From assembly GCA_030614485.1 (NCBI GenBank), contig JAUWTY010000042.1, positions 1 through 8,491 of the forward strand: DNA of 8,491 bases, in the 5' to 3' direction. Below are positions 1-5,335 of this stretch, one piece after another; the stretch's first letter is position 1, and every line of letters begins with the position of its first letter. The stretch comes from Methanosarcinales archaeon (GTDB taxonomy: Archaea > Halobacteriota > Methanosarcinia > Methanosarcinales > Methanocomedenaceae). Under the pieces are notes generated by a model that saw only the letters and a list, made by a program, of their open reading frames with translations, was not told the origin of the DNA and searched no databases. Made by a program: the position numbers and the translations under genes.

Positions 1-162
1 AAATATAAAATTATTATTGTTAAAATCGGATTTGACAGAATTGACTTCTTCTTTTATGTATTTTTTATGCCACCCCCTTTTTTCCAATTCAGGATCAATA
101 TATTTTTTCCGAGTTTGATTTTCATTGATTAATGCAATTTCATCATCAATATCTTGACCCAT
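1..162 (-). CDS. Type I restriction enzyme R subunit-like protein, N-terminal part (cut by window edge)
   Basis: The minus strand is open from an ATG at 162 to the left edge, giving 54 residues. They contain NENQTRKKYIDPELEKRGW followed by KKYIKEEVNSVKSDF. The pattern NE-x-QTR-x3-IDP-x-L-x3-GW is typical of the start of HsdR-like subunits and related DEAD/DEAH restriction helicases, which cut DNA after ATP-driven translocation. The nuclease and helicase motifs would lie beyond the window, so completeness cannot be judged. The frame stays open upstream to a TGA near 250 but offers no ATG, GTG or TTG, and a TATA box sits 25 bases before the ATG, so the ATG at 162 is the best start and the mRNA is probably leaderless. 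The gene reads away from the rest of the window. Family assignment is by remembered motif; a stand-alone restriction helicase is the main alternative. Confidence 0.62.
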   Translation of the reverse strand, partial: MGQDIDDEIALINENQTRKKYIDPELEKRGWHKKYIKEEVNSVKSDFNNNNFIF

Positions 163-181
163 ATTTGATAGAACGATTACA

Positions 182-192
182 TTATTTATAAA
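182..192 (-). promoter_or_regulatory. TATA box of the HsdR-like gene (leaderless promoter)
   Basis: On the minus strand the sequence reads TTTATAAATAA, a good archaeal box A. Its centre is 25 bases before the ATG at 162, so transcription would begin at or next to the start codon. No ribosome-binding site is visible between box and ATG, which fits a leaderless message. Confidence 0.6.
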
Positions 193-273
193 GTGTATCT
201 TTATCGAATCAGTAGCTTTCTCCTTTGAATAGGAAACTTGTGCCTGAATTAGAACATAAAAAAATCACATCTA

Positions 274-333
274 CCATAACCCAACTTTACTTAGAAAGCC
301 GCACCCCAATTTAAGTTAACCATCCTTAACTTA
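274..333. repeat. Left pair of a 20-bp element with 40-bp period
   Basis: Two copies of a 20-bp element lie at 274-293 (CCATAACCCAACTTTACTTA, degenerate) and 314-333 (AGTTAACCATCCTTAACTTA), with starts exactly 40 bp apart. Between them is TTAGAAAGC (291-299), overlapping the first copy by three bases. The same layout recurs at 1808-1867 with identical spacing; the aligned 57 bases (277-333 against 1811-1867) agree at about 44 positions. The pair lies between the ATPase stop codon and the HsdR-like promoter. It could be an operator, or one end of a repeat-bounded gene cassette. Confidence 0.75.
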
Positions 334-335
334 AA
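310..335. repeat. Perfect 10-bp inverted repeat, possible operator or ATPase terminator
   Basis: TTTAAGTTAA at 310-319 is the exact reverse complement of TTAACTTAAA at 326-335, with a 6-base spacer. The second 20-bp element of the left pair falls inside it. On the minus strand it lies about 25 bases after the ATPase stop, so a transcript could fold into a short AU-rich hairpin and end there. A dimeric regulator binding site is equally possible, and the related 8-bp inverted repeat at 1846-1867 favours that reading. Confidence 0.55.
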
Positions 336-360
336 CGCCTAACATTTTACTCATCACAAA

Positions 361-1752
361 TTATCCAGCCACCCATTCCTCAAAATCCCTCAAATCAAAA
401 ACAAAGTAGCCAGCATCGATTAACCCTTTTTTCCCTTCAATTGTCCTGGCTATAATCCCATAATGTTCATTCCGGTTTTCATCGCGCCAGCGGACATGCT
501 CAGACTTTTTCTTTAATTGCTCAATTAAAGCCAATGCATCTGCCTCACTCATATCTTTCCATTTCACCTCGCAAAAGAATATGTTGGATTCGTCGTCCAG
601 GGCCACAATATCGATTTCCCTCTCTTTGTACCACCACGAACCAAGTTTGGAAAATGGAAAAGGCTCACCAGTCCTTACATTTAAATCCCACAGAAATTCT
701 TTTGATACTTCTTCAAATGTCCTGCCAATATATGCGTTGAATCCGCTTTTAATACGATTCAGCAAAACTTCTCCACGTCCAAGGTCAATTAAATCCTCAC
801 CAGGGAATATGAACCTGAACCAAAAAGCAAATGCATTATCTTTAATTGAATAGAGTCCTTTTTTGGACTTTGTGGATTCTGTTACAGGAATCTCCCTTTT
901 TATTATTCCAAGATCTATCAGCACACTCAAATATTTACTTACAAGGCTGCGGTCAAGTCCGGTATAATTAATTATCTTTCCAAGAGTTGTGTCGCCGCTT
1001 GCGATTGATTCAAGCACTGAAAAATAGTATCTGGGTTCATCGAGTTCTTCAAGCAGGATGAATTTGATATCCCTGTAGATGAACGAATCAAACATCAATA
1101 TATTCTTCTCAATATTCCAATATACGTCATGCTTGGGGTCGGTTTGTGTAATATATGCAGGAGTGCCTCCAAATACGCTGTACATCTCCACTGCACGCTT
1201 TACATTTCCCACATATCCTGCCACGTCTTTAAACGGCAGCGCACCAAGTTTTATCTGACCTGTGCGTCTTCCATAGAGCGGGGCACGGTATGACATGAGT
1301 CTCTCCATCATGGCGATGCTGGAACCTGAAAGTATCAGGTAAATGCCGCTGTCTTTGAGTTTGCTGTCCCAATAATCCTGAAGTATAGAAGGCAGTGCTT
1401 TTTCATCCTTTACAAGGTATGGAAACTCATCAAGTGCCAGAATGAAACGCTGCTCTTTAGCCTGCTGGTATATATATTCAAAAAATGCGTCCCAGTCTGC
1501 AAAACCCTGTTTTTTCAAGAGTTCGTCGCTGAAATGGTCGGCAAGTATTCGTGAGTACCGCTCAAGCTGGAGTTTCTTTGATTCTTCCCTGCCGATGAGG
1601 ATAATACCGGGGTGCTGTTCAGAGATAAGGTTTTTTATCAGTTCGGTCTTGCCAATCCTTCTTCTGCCATAAATTATCAGGAATTCGGCTTTATTGTTTT
1701 CAAACCGTTCTGAAAGTATCTCCAATTCTTTCTTTCGACCTATGAAATTCAT
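361..1752 (-). CDS. Archaeal STAND-type ATPase with DUF234-like PD-(D/E)XK nuclease domain
   Basis: The 463-residue protein begins MNFIGRKKEL, the usual opening of archaeal NTPases of this group. Walker A is GRRRIGKT at 29-36, Walker B is ILALDEF with D108 and E109, a sensor-like strand YLILSGSS is at 138-145, and a GRRT arginine stretch is at 161-164. A winged-helix segment follows at about 254-290 (TTLGKIINYTGLDRSLVSKY). The C-terminal part resembles DUF234 and keeps a nuclease-like site: D381, then E395-V-K397 (FFCEVKW). ATP-driven conformational switching coupled to nucleic-acid cutting is inferred; no specific target is known to me. This family is expanded in archaea and often lies in mobile or defence regions, which fits its neighbours here. 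The gene is intact at typical length. The ATG at 1752 is chosen because it gives the conserved N terminus and sits 30 bases after a TATA box. Confidence 0.85.
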   Translation of the reverse strand: MNFIGRKKELEILSERFENNKAEFLIIYGRRRIGKTELIKNLISEQHPGIILIGREESKKLQLERYSRILADHFSDELLKKQGFADWDAFFEYIYQQAKEQRFILALDEFPYLVKDEKALPSILQDYWDSKLKDSGIYLILSGSSIAMMERLMSYRAPLYGRRTGQIKLGALPFKDVAGYVGNVKRAVEMYSVFGGTPAYITQTDPKHDVYWNIEKNILMFDSFIYRDIKFILLEELDEPRYYFSVLESIASGDTTLGKIINYTGLDRSLVSKYLSVLIDLGIIKREIPVTESTKSKKGLYSIKDNAFAFWFRFIFPGEDLIDLGRGEVLLNRIKSGFNAYIGRTFEEVSKEFLWDLNVRTGEPFPFSKLGSWWYKEREIDIVALDDESNIFFCEVKWKDMSEADALALIEQLKKKSEHVRWRDENRNEHYGIIARTIEGKKGLIDAGYFVFDLRDFEEWVAG

Positions 1753-1776
1753 ATACTTTCAAGTAATCTACTTTAG

Positions 1777-1787
1777 AGTATATAATC
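1777..1787 (-). promoter_or_regulatory. TATA box of the ATPase gene
   Basis: The minus strand reads GATTATATACT, centred about 30 bases before the ATG at 1752. The predicted transcript would have a leader of only a few bases. No Shine-Dalgarno sequence is seen, so translation is probably near-leaderless. The right pair of 20-bp elements lies immediately upstream of this box. Confidence 0.55.
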
Positions 1788-1807
1788 GTTTGTTACATTA
1801 AAGCGGA

Positions 1808-1867
1808 GTTTAACCATCCTTAACTTAGAAAGCTATATCTCATTTTAAGTTAACTCTACTTAACTTA
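1808..1867. repeat. Right pair of the 20-bp element, between divergent ATPase and Fic genes
   Basis: Copies lie at 1808-1827 (GTTTAACCATCCTTAACTTA) and 1848-1867 (AGTTAACTCTACTTAACTTA), again 40 bp apart. Compared with 314-333 they match at 18 and 17 of 20 positions. TTAGAAAGC recurs at 1825-1833. The second copy contains TAAGTTAA and TTAACTTA as an 8-bp inverted repeat around a 6-base spacer (1846-1867). The pair fills the space upstream of both promoters, so it is well placed to control the ATPase and Fic genes together. Confidence 0.75.
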
Positions 1868-1892
1868 GATCTCAAATCGTAAAGATAAGTAA

Positions 1893-1899
1893 AGGAAAG
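1893..1899 (+). promoter_or_regulatory. Weak ribosome-binding site of the Fic gene
   Basis: AGGAAAG lies 7 bases before the ATG at 1907. It is a poor but usable Shine-Dalgarno match. No convincing TATA box is seen for this gene; the expected position falls at or just after the second repeat copy (1848-1867), so a factor bound there could block or recruit the transcription machinery. Confidence 0.4.
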
Positions 1900-1906
1900 T
1901 TATCTT

Positions 1907-3058
1907 ATGGACAACAGAGCTGGAACATATGAATTGCTGCCCGCCGGTTATCGTGCATTCATCCCGAAAAATCTGCCGCCTGACCCCCCTATAGAATATG
2001 ATGACGAGCTTCATTCGTTATTGTCAAAGGCGGACCGAAATCTTGCACGACTGGATGGCATTACCACAGTCCTGCCAAATCCTGACCTGTTCATTGCCAT
2101 GTATGTGAAAAAAGAGGCCCTTTTGAGTTCACAGATAGAAGGAACCCAGGCATCCCTGGAAGGAGTGCTGGAATTTGAAGCTGACCTGACACCAAAAGAC
2201 GATGTACAGGATATCAAGGAAGTAGTGAATTACGTTAATGCACTAAATTATGGCATAGAGAAACTGGATGATAATCCCGTATCTCTGGAGCTCATAAAAG
2301 AAATCCATAAAATACTGCTGGAGGGCGCAAGAGGTGCCAATCTGGACCCTGGTGAATTCAGGGCCTTCCAGAATTATATCGGCACACCAGGGGCTTCTGT
2401 ACATGACGCAACTTTTGTCCCGCCGCCACCAGATATGGTCCAACCTGCAATGGAAGAAATTGAACGGTTTTTCCACATAAAAGATAACATCCCGCCCCTG
2501 GTCAAGATAGCATTGATCCATGCCCAGTTTGAGACAATCCACCCGTTCCTGGATGGTAACGGAAGGATGGGACGACTTCTGATTTCGTACTACCTTGTCT
2601 GGAAAGAGATATTGTCAAAACCCCTGTTGTATTTGAGTTTCTACCTGAAAAATAACCGGAATGAGTACTATGACCTGCTGATGAAGGTGCGCACAGAGGG
2701 GGCATGGGAAGATTGGATAAAGTTCTTTTTAACAGGTGTCAGTGAAACTTCACAGGAGGCCGCAAATACTGCAAGGGAGATAATCAAATTAAAGGAAGAC
2801 CTGATATTGAAATTGTATGAAAATTCCATATCAAGTATTTATGCTGTGAAAATGCTGGACTTCCTGTTTGACAGACCACTCGTCAGCAGCAGCGAGATTG
2901 TCGATAAATTAAATATTTCCTCAGTGACTGCAAATGAACTGGTGAAAAAGTTTGAAAAAATTGATATTTTACGGGAAATAACAGGTAAGAAAAGATATAA
3001 AAAATATTTTTTTGCCAACTATGTTGATATTATCAGCCGAGGCACACAGAATATTTGA
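1907..3058 (+). CDS. Fic family protein AMP-transferase, class II (N-terminal inhibitory helix), with winged-helix tail
   Basis: The 383-residue protein has the Fic_N to Fic to winged-helix order. The inhibitory motif (S/T)xxxE(G/N) is SSQIEG at 74-79, with E78 as the residue expected to block ATP placement. The catalytic loop is HPFLDGNGRMGR at 212-223, a full match to HPFx(D/E)GNGRxxR including H212. Such enzymes transfer AMP from ATP to hydroxyl groups on target proteins, often on themselves. A winged-helix domain at about 310-375 (SSSEIVDKLNISSVTANELV) suggests DNA binding and self-regulation. All key residues are present, so it should be active but autoinhibited. The gene is divergent from the nuclease ATPase, 154 bp away, with shared repeats between. 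The target is unknown. Toxin-like or housekeeping roles are both possible for this class. Confidence 0.92.
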   Translation: MDNRAGTYELLPAGYRAFIPKNLPPDPPIEYDDELHSLLSKADRNLARLDGITTVLPNPDLFIAMYVKKEALLSSQIEGTQASLEGVLEFEADLTPKDDVQDIKEVVNYVNALNYGIEKLDDNPVSLELIKEIHKILLEGARGANLDPGEFRAFQNYIGTPGASVHDATFVPPPPDMVQPAMEEIERFFHIKDNIPPLVKIALIHAQFETIHPFLDGNGRMGRLLISYYLVWKEILSKPLLYLSFYLKNNRNEYYDLLMKVRTEGAWEDWIKFFLTGVSETSQEAANTAREIIKLKEDLILKLYENSISSIYAVKMLDFLFDRPLVSSSEIVDKLNISSVTANELVKKFEKIDILREITGKKRYKKYFFANYVDIISRGTQNI

Positions 3059-3087
3059 GATCAACAATTGATTGTGCCATTTAATCA

Positions 3088-3096
3088 TTTATATAT
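3088..3096 (+). promoter_or_regulatory. TATA box without an obvious gene (orphan promoter)
   Basis: TTTATATAT is a strong archaeal box A. Transcription would start near 3117-3122. No protein gene begins there; the next one starts at 3281 and has its own TATA box near 3241. The box may drive a small RNA covering the inverted repeat at 3137-3172, or give a long leader to the downstream gene. Confidence 0.35.
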
Positions 3097-3136
3097 CTTC
3101 AAATTAATGTTCAGGCTTCACATCCAGTTTTGTAGA

Positions 3137-3172
3137 TGCCCGGAGTGGTAGAAGAGTAACTTCAAACGGGCA
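3137..3172 (+). repeat. Inverted repeat in the gap after the Fic gene
   Basis: TGCCCG at 3137-3142 and CGGGCA at 3167-3172 are exact reverse complements, separated by 24 bases. The arms are the only GC-rich stretch in an AT-rich gap, so a hairpin is plausible. It lies about 80 bases after the Fic stop and about 20 bases after the start expected from the TATA box at 3088. It could be an mRNA 3'-end structure or part of a small RNA. Confidence 0.45.
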
Positions 3173-3240
3173 CATCATGAATAAAATAATAAGTAATTAT
3201 ATGGTAGTTTTCACCTGCATTCAATAAATAGTACAGAAAT

Positions 3241-3276
3241 GTTATATAATTTATAGTGCATCTTTATTTTAGGGAT
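3241..3276 (+). promoter_or_regulatory. Promoter and ribosome site of the 157-residue protein gene
   Basis: TTATATAATTTATAG (3242-3256) gives a TATA box about 35 bases before the ATG at 3281. AGGGAT at 3271-3276 is a reasonable Shine-Dalgarno match 4 bases before the start. Expected transcription start is near 3270, so the leader is short and the two signals nearly overlap the start region. Confidence 0.45.
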
Positions 3277-3280
3277 AATA

Positions 3281-3754
3281 ATGCAACTCAATTCAAAAGT
3301 GGATGATTTTGAAAGAATATCTATCCTGCTACATCATGTGGTTTTTAGTTATGAACAAGCACATGAAAAACTCATAGGAACGAGCAGCAAGGCGATTCTA
3401 CAGGAACTCATAAAAGGATTGGCAAATACTTTTGAGTTGGGTGATATATGTTATATCAGCAAGTCCAGAAGCCTTCAAGAGAACTTACAGTCCTATATTG
3501 ATAATCTGAATATGTCAAAATATTACGATGATGTAACGGTCGAATACCTTAATGGATCATTTATCTTTAAAATCAAAGAATGTAAATTTGCAAAAAAAGA
3601 TTCACATATTTTTCTATCAAATAAACATACCTGTCCATTTGCGATTTTAGCTGCAGCCGTCATATATTATTCCACTGATGCAAATCTCAGGATTCATGAA
3701 ACAGAATTTGATGTACACGGTAGCAGGACAGTTATTGAACAGATAAAAATATAA
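3281..3754 (+). CDS. Uncharacterised 157-residue protein, possible V4R or methanogen output-domain relative
   Basis: I do not firmly recognise this protein. It has no signal peptide and no clear membrane helix, though 119-131 (PFAILAAAVIYYS) is a hydrophobic helix. The N-terminal 50 residues look helical (LLHHVVFSYEQAHEKLIG), followed by a strand-rich part. A cluster C101-x7-H109-x6-H116-x-C118-P could bind a metal or other cofactor. The order 'strand, EC, HTCPFA helix, ETEFDVHGS strand' recalls V4R-type ligand-binding domains and the output domain found on methanogen sensor kinases, but the match is by eye and weak. No DNA-binding or kinase part is attached, so it would be a stand-alone sensor or partner. 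It is AT-rich, like the Fic-side region, and unlike aspS. It stands alone, with its own promoter and 167 bp before aspS. Confidence 0.7.
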   Translation: MQLNSKVDDFERISILLHHVVFSYEQAHEKLIGTSSKAILQELIKGLANTFELGDICYISKSRSLQENLQSYIDNLNMSKYYDDVTVEYLNGSFIFKIKECKFAKKDSHIFLSNKHTCPFAILAAAVIYYSTDANLRIHETEFDVHGSRTVIEQIKI

Positions 3755-3817
3755 TAATGACATCTTCTATCCTTCATAAACCGTAATTTAATAATACATT
3801 AAATTCATCAAGGGACT

Positions 3818-3847
3818 GGTAAATCCTCTATATCGCTTGGATTAACC
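3818..3847. repeat. Imperfect inverted repeat upstream of aspS
   Basis: GGTAAATCC at 3818-3826 and GGATTAACC at 3839-3847 pair at 8 of 9 positions around a 12-base spacer. The repeat lies about 20 bases before the aspS TATA box, where a regulator could act, and about 65 bases after the preceding stop codon, where a terminator is also possible. No T-rich run follows, which argues slightly for an operator. Confidence 0.4.
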
Positions 3848-3868
3848 TGACCAAATGGAGTTATGCCC

Positions 3869-3874
3869 TAAATA
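3869..3874 (+). promoter_or_regulatory. TATA box of aspS
   Basis: TAAATA lies about 50 bases before the aspS ATG. Transcription would start near 3897, leaving a leader of about 25 bases that includes the ribosome site at 3911. The box is modest in quality but is the only good candidate in the gap. Confidence 0.45.
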
Positions 3875-3910
3875 CCGTAAAAAACCCTTTAGATTTTCAC
3901 AATCATATCC

Positions 3911-3921
3911 AAGGTGTACAC
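3911..3921 (+). promoter_or_regulatory. Ribosome-binding site of aspS with overlapping palindrome
   Basis: AAGGTG at 3911-3916 is a good Shine-Dalgarno match 5 bases before the ATG at 3922 and supports that start. GTGTACAC at 3914-3921 is a perfect 8-base palindrome that ends directly at the ATG. Confidence 0.5.
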
Positions 3922-5229
3922 ATGGAATTCAGACGAACACACTACACATCACAAGTAACCCAGGAAATGGACGGCCAGACAATAAAACTTGCAGGCTGGG
4001 TCCATGAGATACGCGACCTGGGCGGTATCATGTTCCTCATATTGAGGGATCGCGAAGGCATGGCACAGCTAACCCTGTTCAAGAAGACCATTGACCCACA
4101 GGTACTGGAAACCGCCAAGTCACTGAGCCGCGAATCAGTTATTCTCGTGGAAGGCTCGGTCAAACTGGAAGCCAAAGCCCCAGGAGGTTACGAACTGGTA
4201 CCCTCACGCATCGACCTGCTAAACCCTGCCCAGTCCCCCCTGCCCATGGACACCACAGGCAAGGTGAACGCAGAACTGGATACCAGGCTGGACAACCGTT
4301 TCATGGACGTGCGCCGCCCCAGGGTCAATGCAGTGTTCCAGATACGCCACCAGACACTCTCCGCAGTCAGGAACTTCCTTGAACAGGAAGGCTTCCTTGA
4401 GATCAACACACCAAAAGTGGTTGCCACTGCCACAGAAGGCGGCACAGCCCTGTTCCCAATCACATATTTCGATACAGAGGCATTCCTGAACCAGAGTCCC
4501 CAGCTGTTCAAGCAGATAATGATGAGCGGCGGTCTTGACCGGGTATTCGAGATAGGCCCCATATTCAGGGCAGAGGAACACGACACCACAAGGCACCTGA
4601 ACGAGGCCACCAGTATCGATATCGAAGCCAGTTTCCTTGACCATGAGGATGTAATGCAGATACTGGAGAACCTCATAGTACATGTCTATGAAAGCGTGGC
4701 TAAAAATTGCGCAAACAGTCTCAAGACCATTGGCAAAGAACTGGATATTCCCAAAGCACCTTTCAAACGCCTGACCTATGACGAAGCCATTGATATCAAT
4801 AATGAGCACTCAAAAGAACTGCTGGAATGGGGCGATGACCTTAGCACCAATGCAGAGAAAGTAATCGGCAAGGTCATGGGTGAGCATTACTTTATCAAGG
4901 ACTGGCCCACCGAGATCAAACCCTACTATACCCAGCCATATGAGGATAATCCTGAACTGACCAAGGCATTTGATATGATGCATCCCCGCATGGAACTCTC
5001 ATCGGGTGCCCAGCGTATACACGACCACGACCTGCTGCGCCAGCGCATACAGGACCAGGGCCTGAATCCCGACGGATTCGATTTCTACCTGAAAGCTTTC
5101 AAGTACGGCATCCCGCCCCATTCTGGTTGGGGCCTGGGAGCGGAACGGCTGGTTATGACCATGCTGGATGTAGACAACATCAGGGACGTAGTGCTGTTCC
5201 CAAGAGATCGCAAACGGGTATCACCTTAA
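3922..5229 (+). CDS. aspS: Aspartyl-tRNA synthetase, archaeal type, predicted non-discriminating
   Basis: This 435-residue class II synthetase activates aspartate with ATP and joins it to tRNA in the cytoplasm. An OB-fold anticodon domain (about 1-105) is followed by the catalytic core: motif 1 region around 158-180 ([20 protein letters not shown]), the QSPQ loop at 191-194, motif 2 with FRAEE at 215-219 (R216 contacting ATP), and motif 3 GWGLGAER at 402-409 (R409). Length and the [10 protein letters not shown] end are typical of the archaeal/eukaryotic form, without the bacterial insertion. H28 (GWVHE) and P87 (KAPGG) stand where the discriminating Thermococcus enzyme has Trp26 and Lys85; His and Pro mark non-discriminating archaeal AspRS. 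It therefore probably also makes Asp-tRNA-Asn, which GatCAB would amidate. Codon use is more GC-rich than in the genes to its left, consistent with a core gene. Confidence 0.97.
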   Translation: MEFRRTHYTSQVTQEMDGQTIKLAGWVHEIRDLGGIMFLILRDREGMAQLTLFKKTIDPQVLETAKSLSRESVILVEGSVKLEAKAPGGYELVPSRIDLLNPAQSPLPMDTTGKVNAELDTRLDNRFMDVRRPRVNAVFQIRHQTLSAVRNFLEQEGFLEINTPKVVATATEGGTALFPITYFDTEAFLNQSPQLFKQIMMSGGLDRVFEIGPIFRAEEHDTTRHLNEATSIDIEASFLDHEDVMQILENLIVHVYESVAKNCANSLKTIGKELDIPKAPFKRLTYDEAIDINNEHSKELLEWGDDLSTNAEKVIGKVMGEHYFIKDWPTEIKPYYTQPYEDNPELTKAFDMMHPRMELSSGAQRIHDHDLLRQRIQDQGLNPDGFDFYLKAFKYGIPPHSGWGLGAERLVMTMLDVDNIRDVVLFPRDRKRVSP

Positions 5230-5230
5230 A

Positions 5231-5249
5231 GCCGTTCTTGAAGAGCGGC
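5231..5249 (+). terminator. Hairpin after aspS
   Basis: GCCGTTC at 5231-5237 pairs with GAGCGGC at 5243-5249 (seven pairs, one G-U) around the loop TTGAA. It begins one base after the aspS stop codon. No immediate T run follows, so it may stabilise or process the mRNA end more than terminate by itself; a T-rich stretch occurs further on at about 5277-5285. Confidence 0.5.
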
Positions 5250-5260
5250 CAAATCACAGT

Positions 5261-5269
5261 AAATATATA
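5261..5269 (+). promoter_or_regulatory. TATA box of the coiled-coil protein gene
   Basis: AAATATATA is a good box A about 70 bases before the GTG at 5336. Transcription is expected near 5292-5296, giving a leader of roughly 40 bases that carries the strong ribosome site at 5324. Confidence 0.5.
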
Positions 5270-5323
5270 CCACAAATTATTTTAGTAACATGACTCACAT
5301 AGTAAATTGGATATGAAGTTTAT

Positions 5324-5330
5324 GGAGGGG
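5324..5330 (+). promoter_or_regulatory. Strong ribosome-binding site deciding a GTG start
   Basis: GGAGGGG lies 5 bases before GTG at 5336. An ATG at 5322 overlaps this site but is in another frame and meets TGA after five codons. The reading frame of the GTG is closed upstream by TAA at 5303 without another start, so GTG 5336 is the start. Confidence 0.7.
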
Positions 5331-5335
5331 ATTTT

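Noticed and set aside
534..853. Two plus-strand open frames opposite the ATPase gene
   Set aside because: They lie antisense to the conserved nuclease-domain coding region and their translations resemble no protein family.
274..1867. CRISPR-like array because of regularly spaced 20-bp repeats
   Set aside because: Only two copies per cluster, the units are imperfect, the interval between them is partly conserved (TTAGAAAGC), and no cas genes are present.
2999..3013. A6 and T7 runs near the end of the Fic gene as a phase-variation switch
   Set aside because: The runs are short, lie after all functional domains, and are ordinary in AT-rich archaeal DNA.
3136..3159. Seven-codon leader peptide (MPGVVEE) in the gap after the Fic gene
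   Set aside because: No ribosome site and no regulated gene directly following; such short frames are expected by chance.
3137..3180. tRNA or tRNA fragment, from TGCCCGG at one end and TTCAAACGGGCA at the other
   Set aside because: Only about 36 bases between outer ends, with no D-arm, anticodon arm or proper T-arm; at most a remnant, more simply an inverted repeat.
4188..4809. Two long minus-strand open frames inside aspS
   Set aside because: They lie opposite the conserved catalytic core of a clear synthetase gene; composition is unlike a real protein and no promoter or ribosome site is seen.
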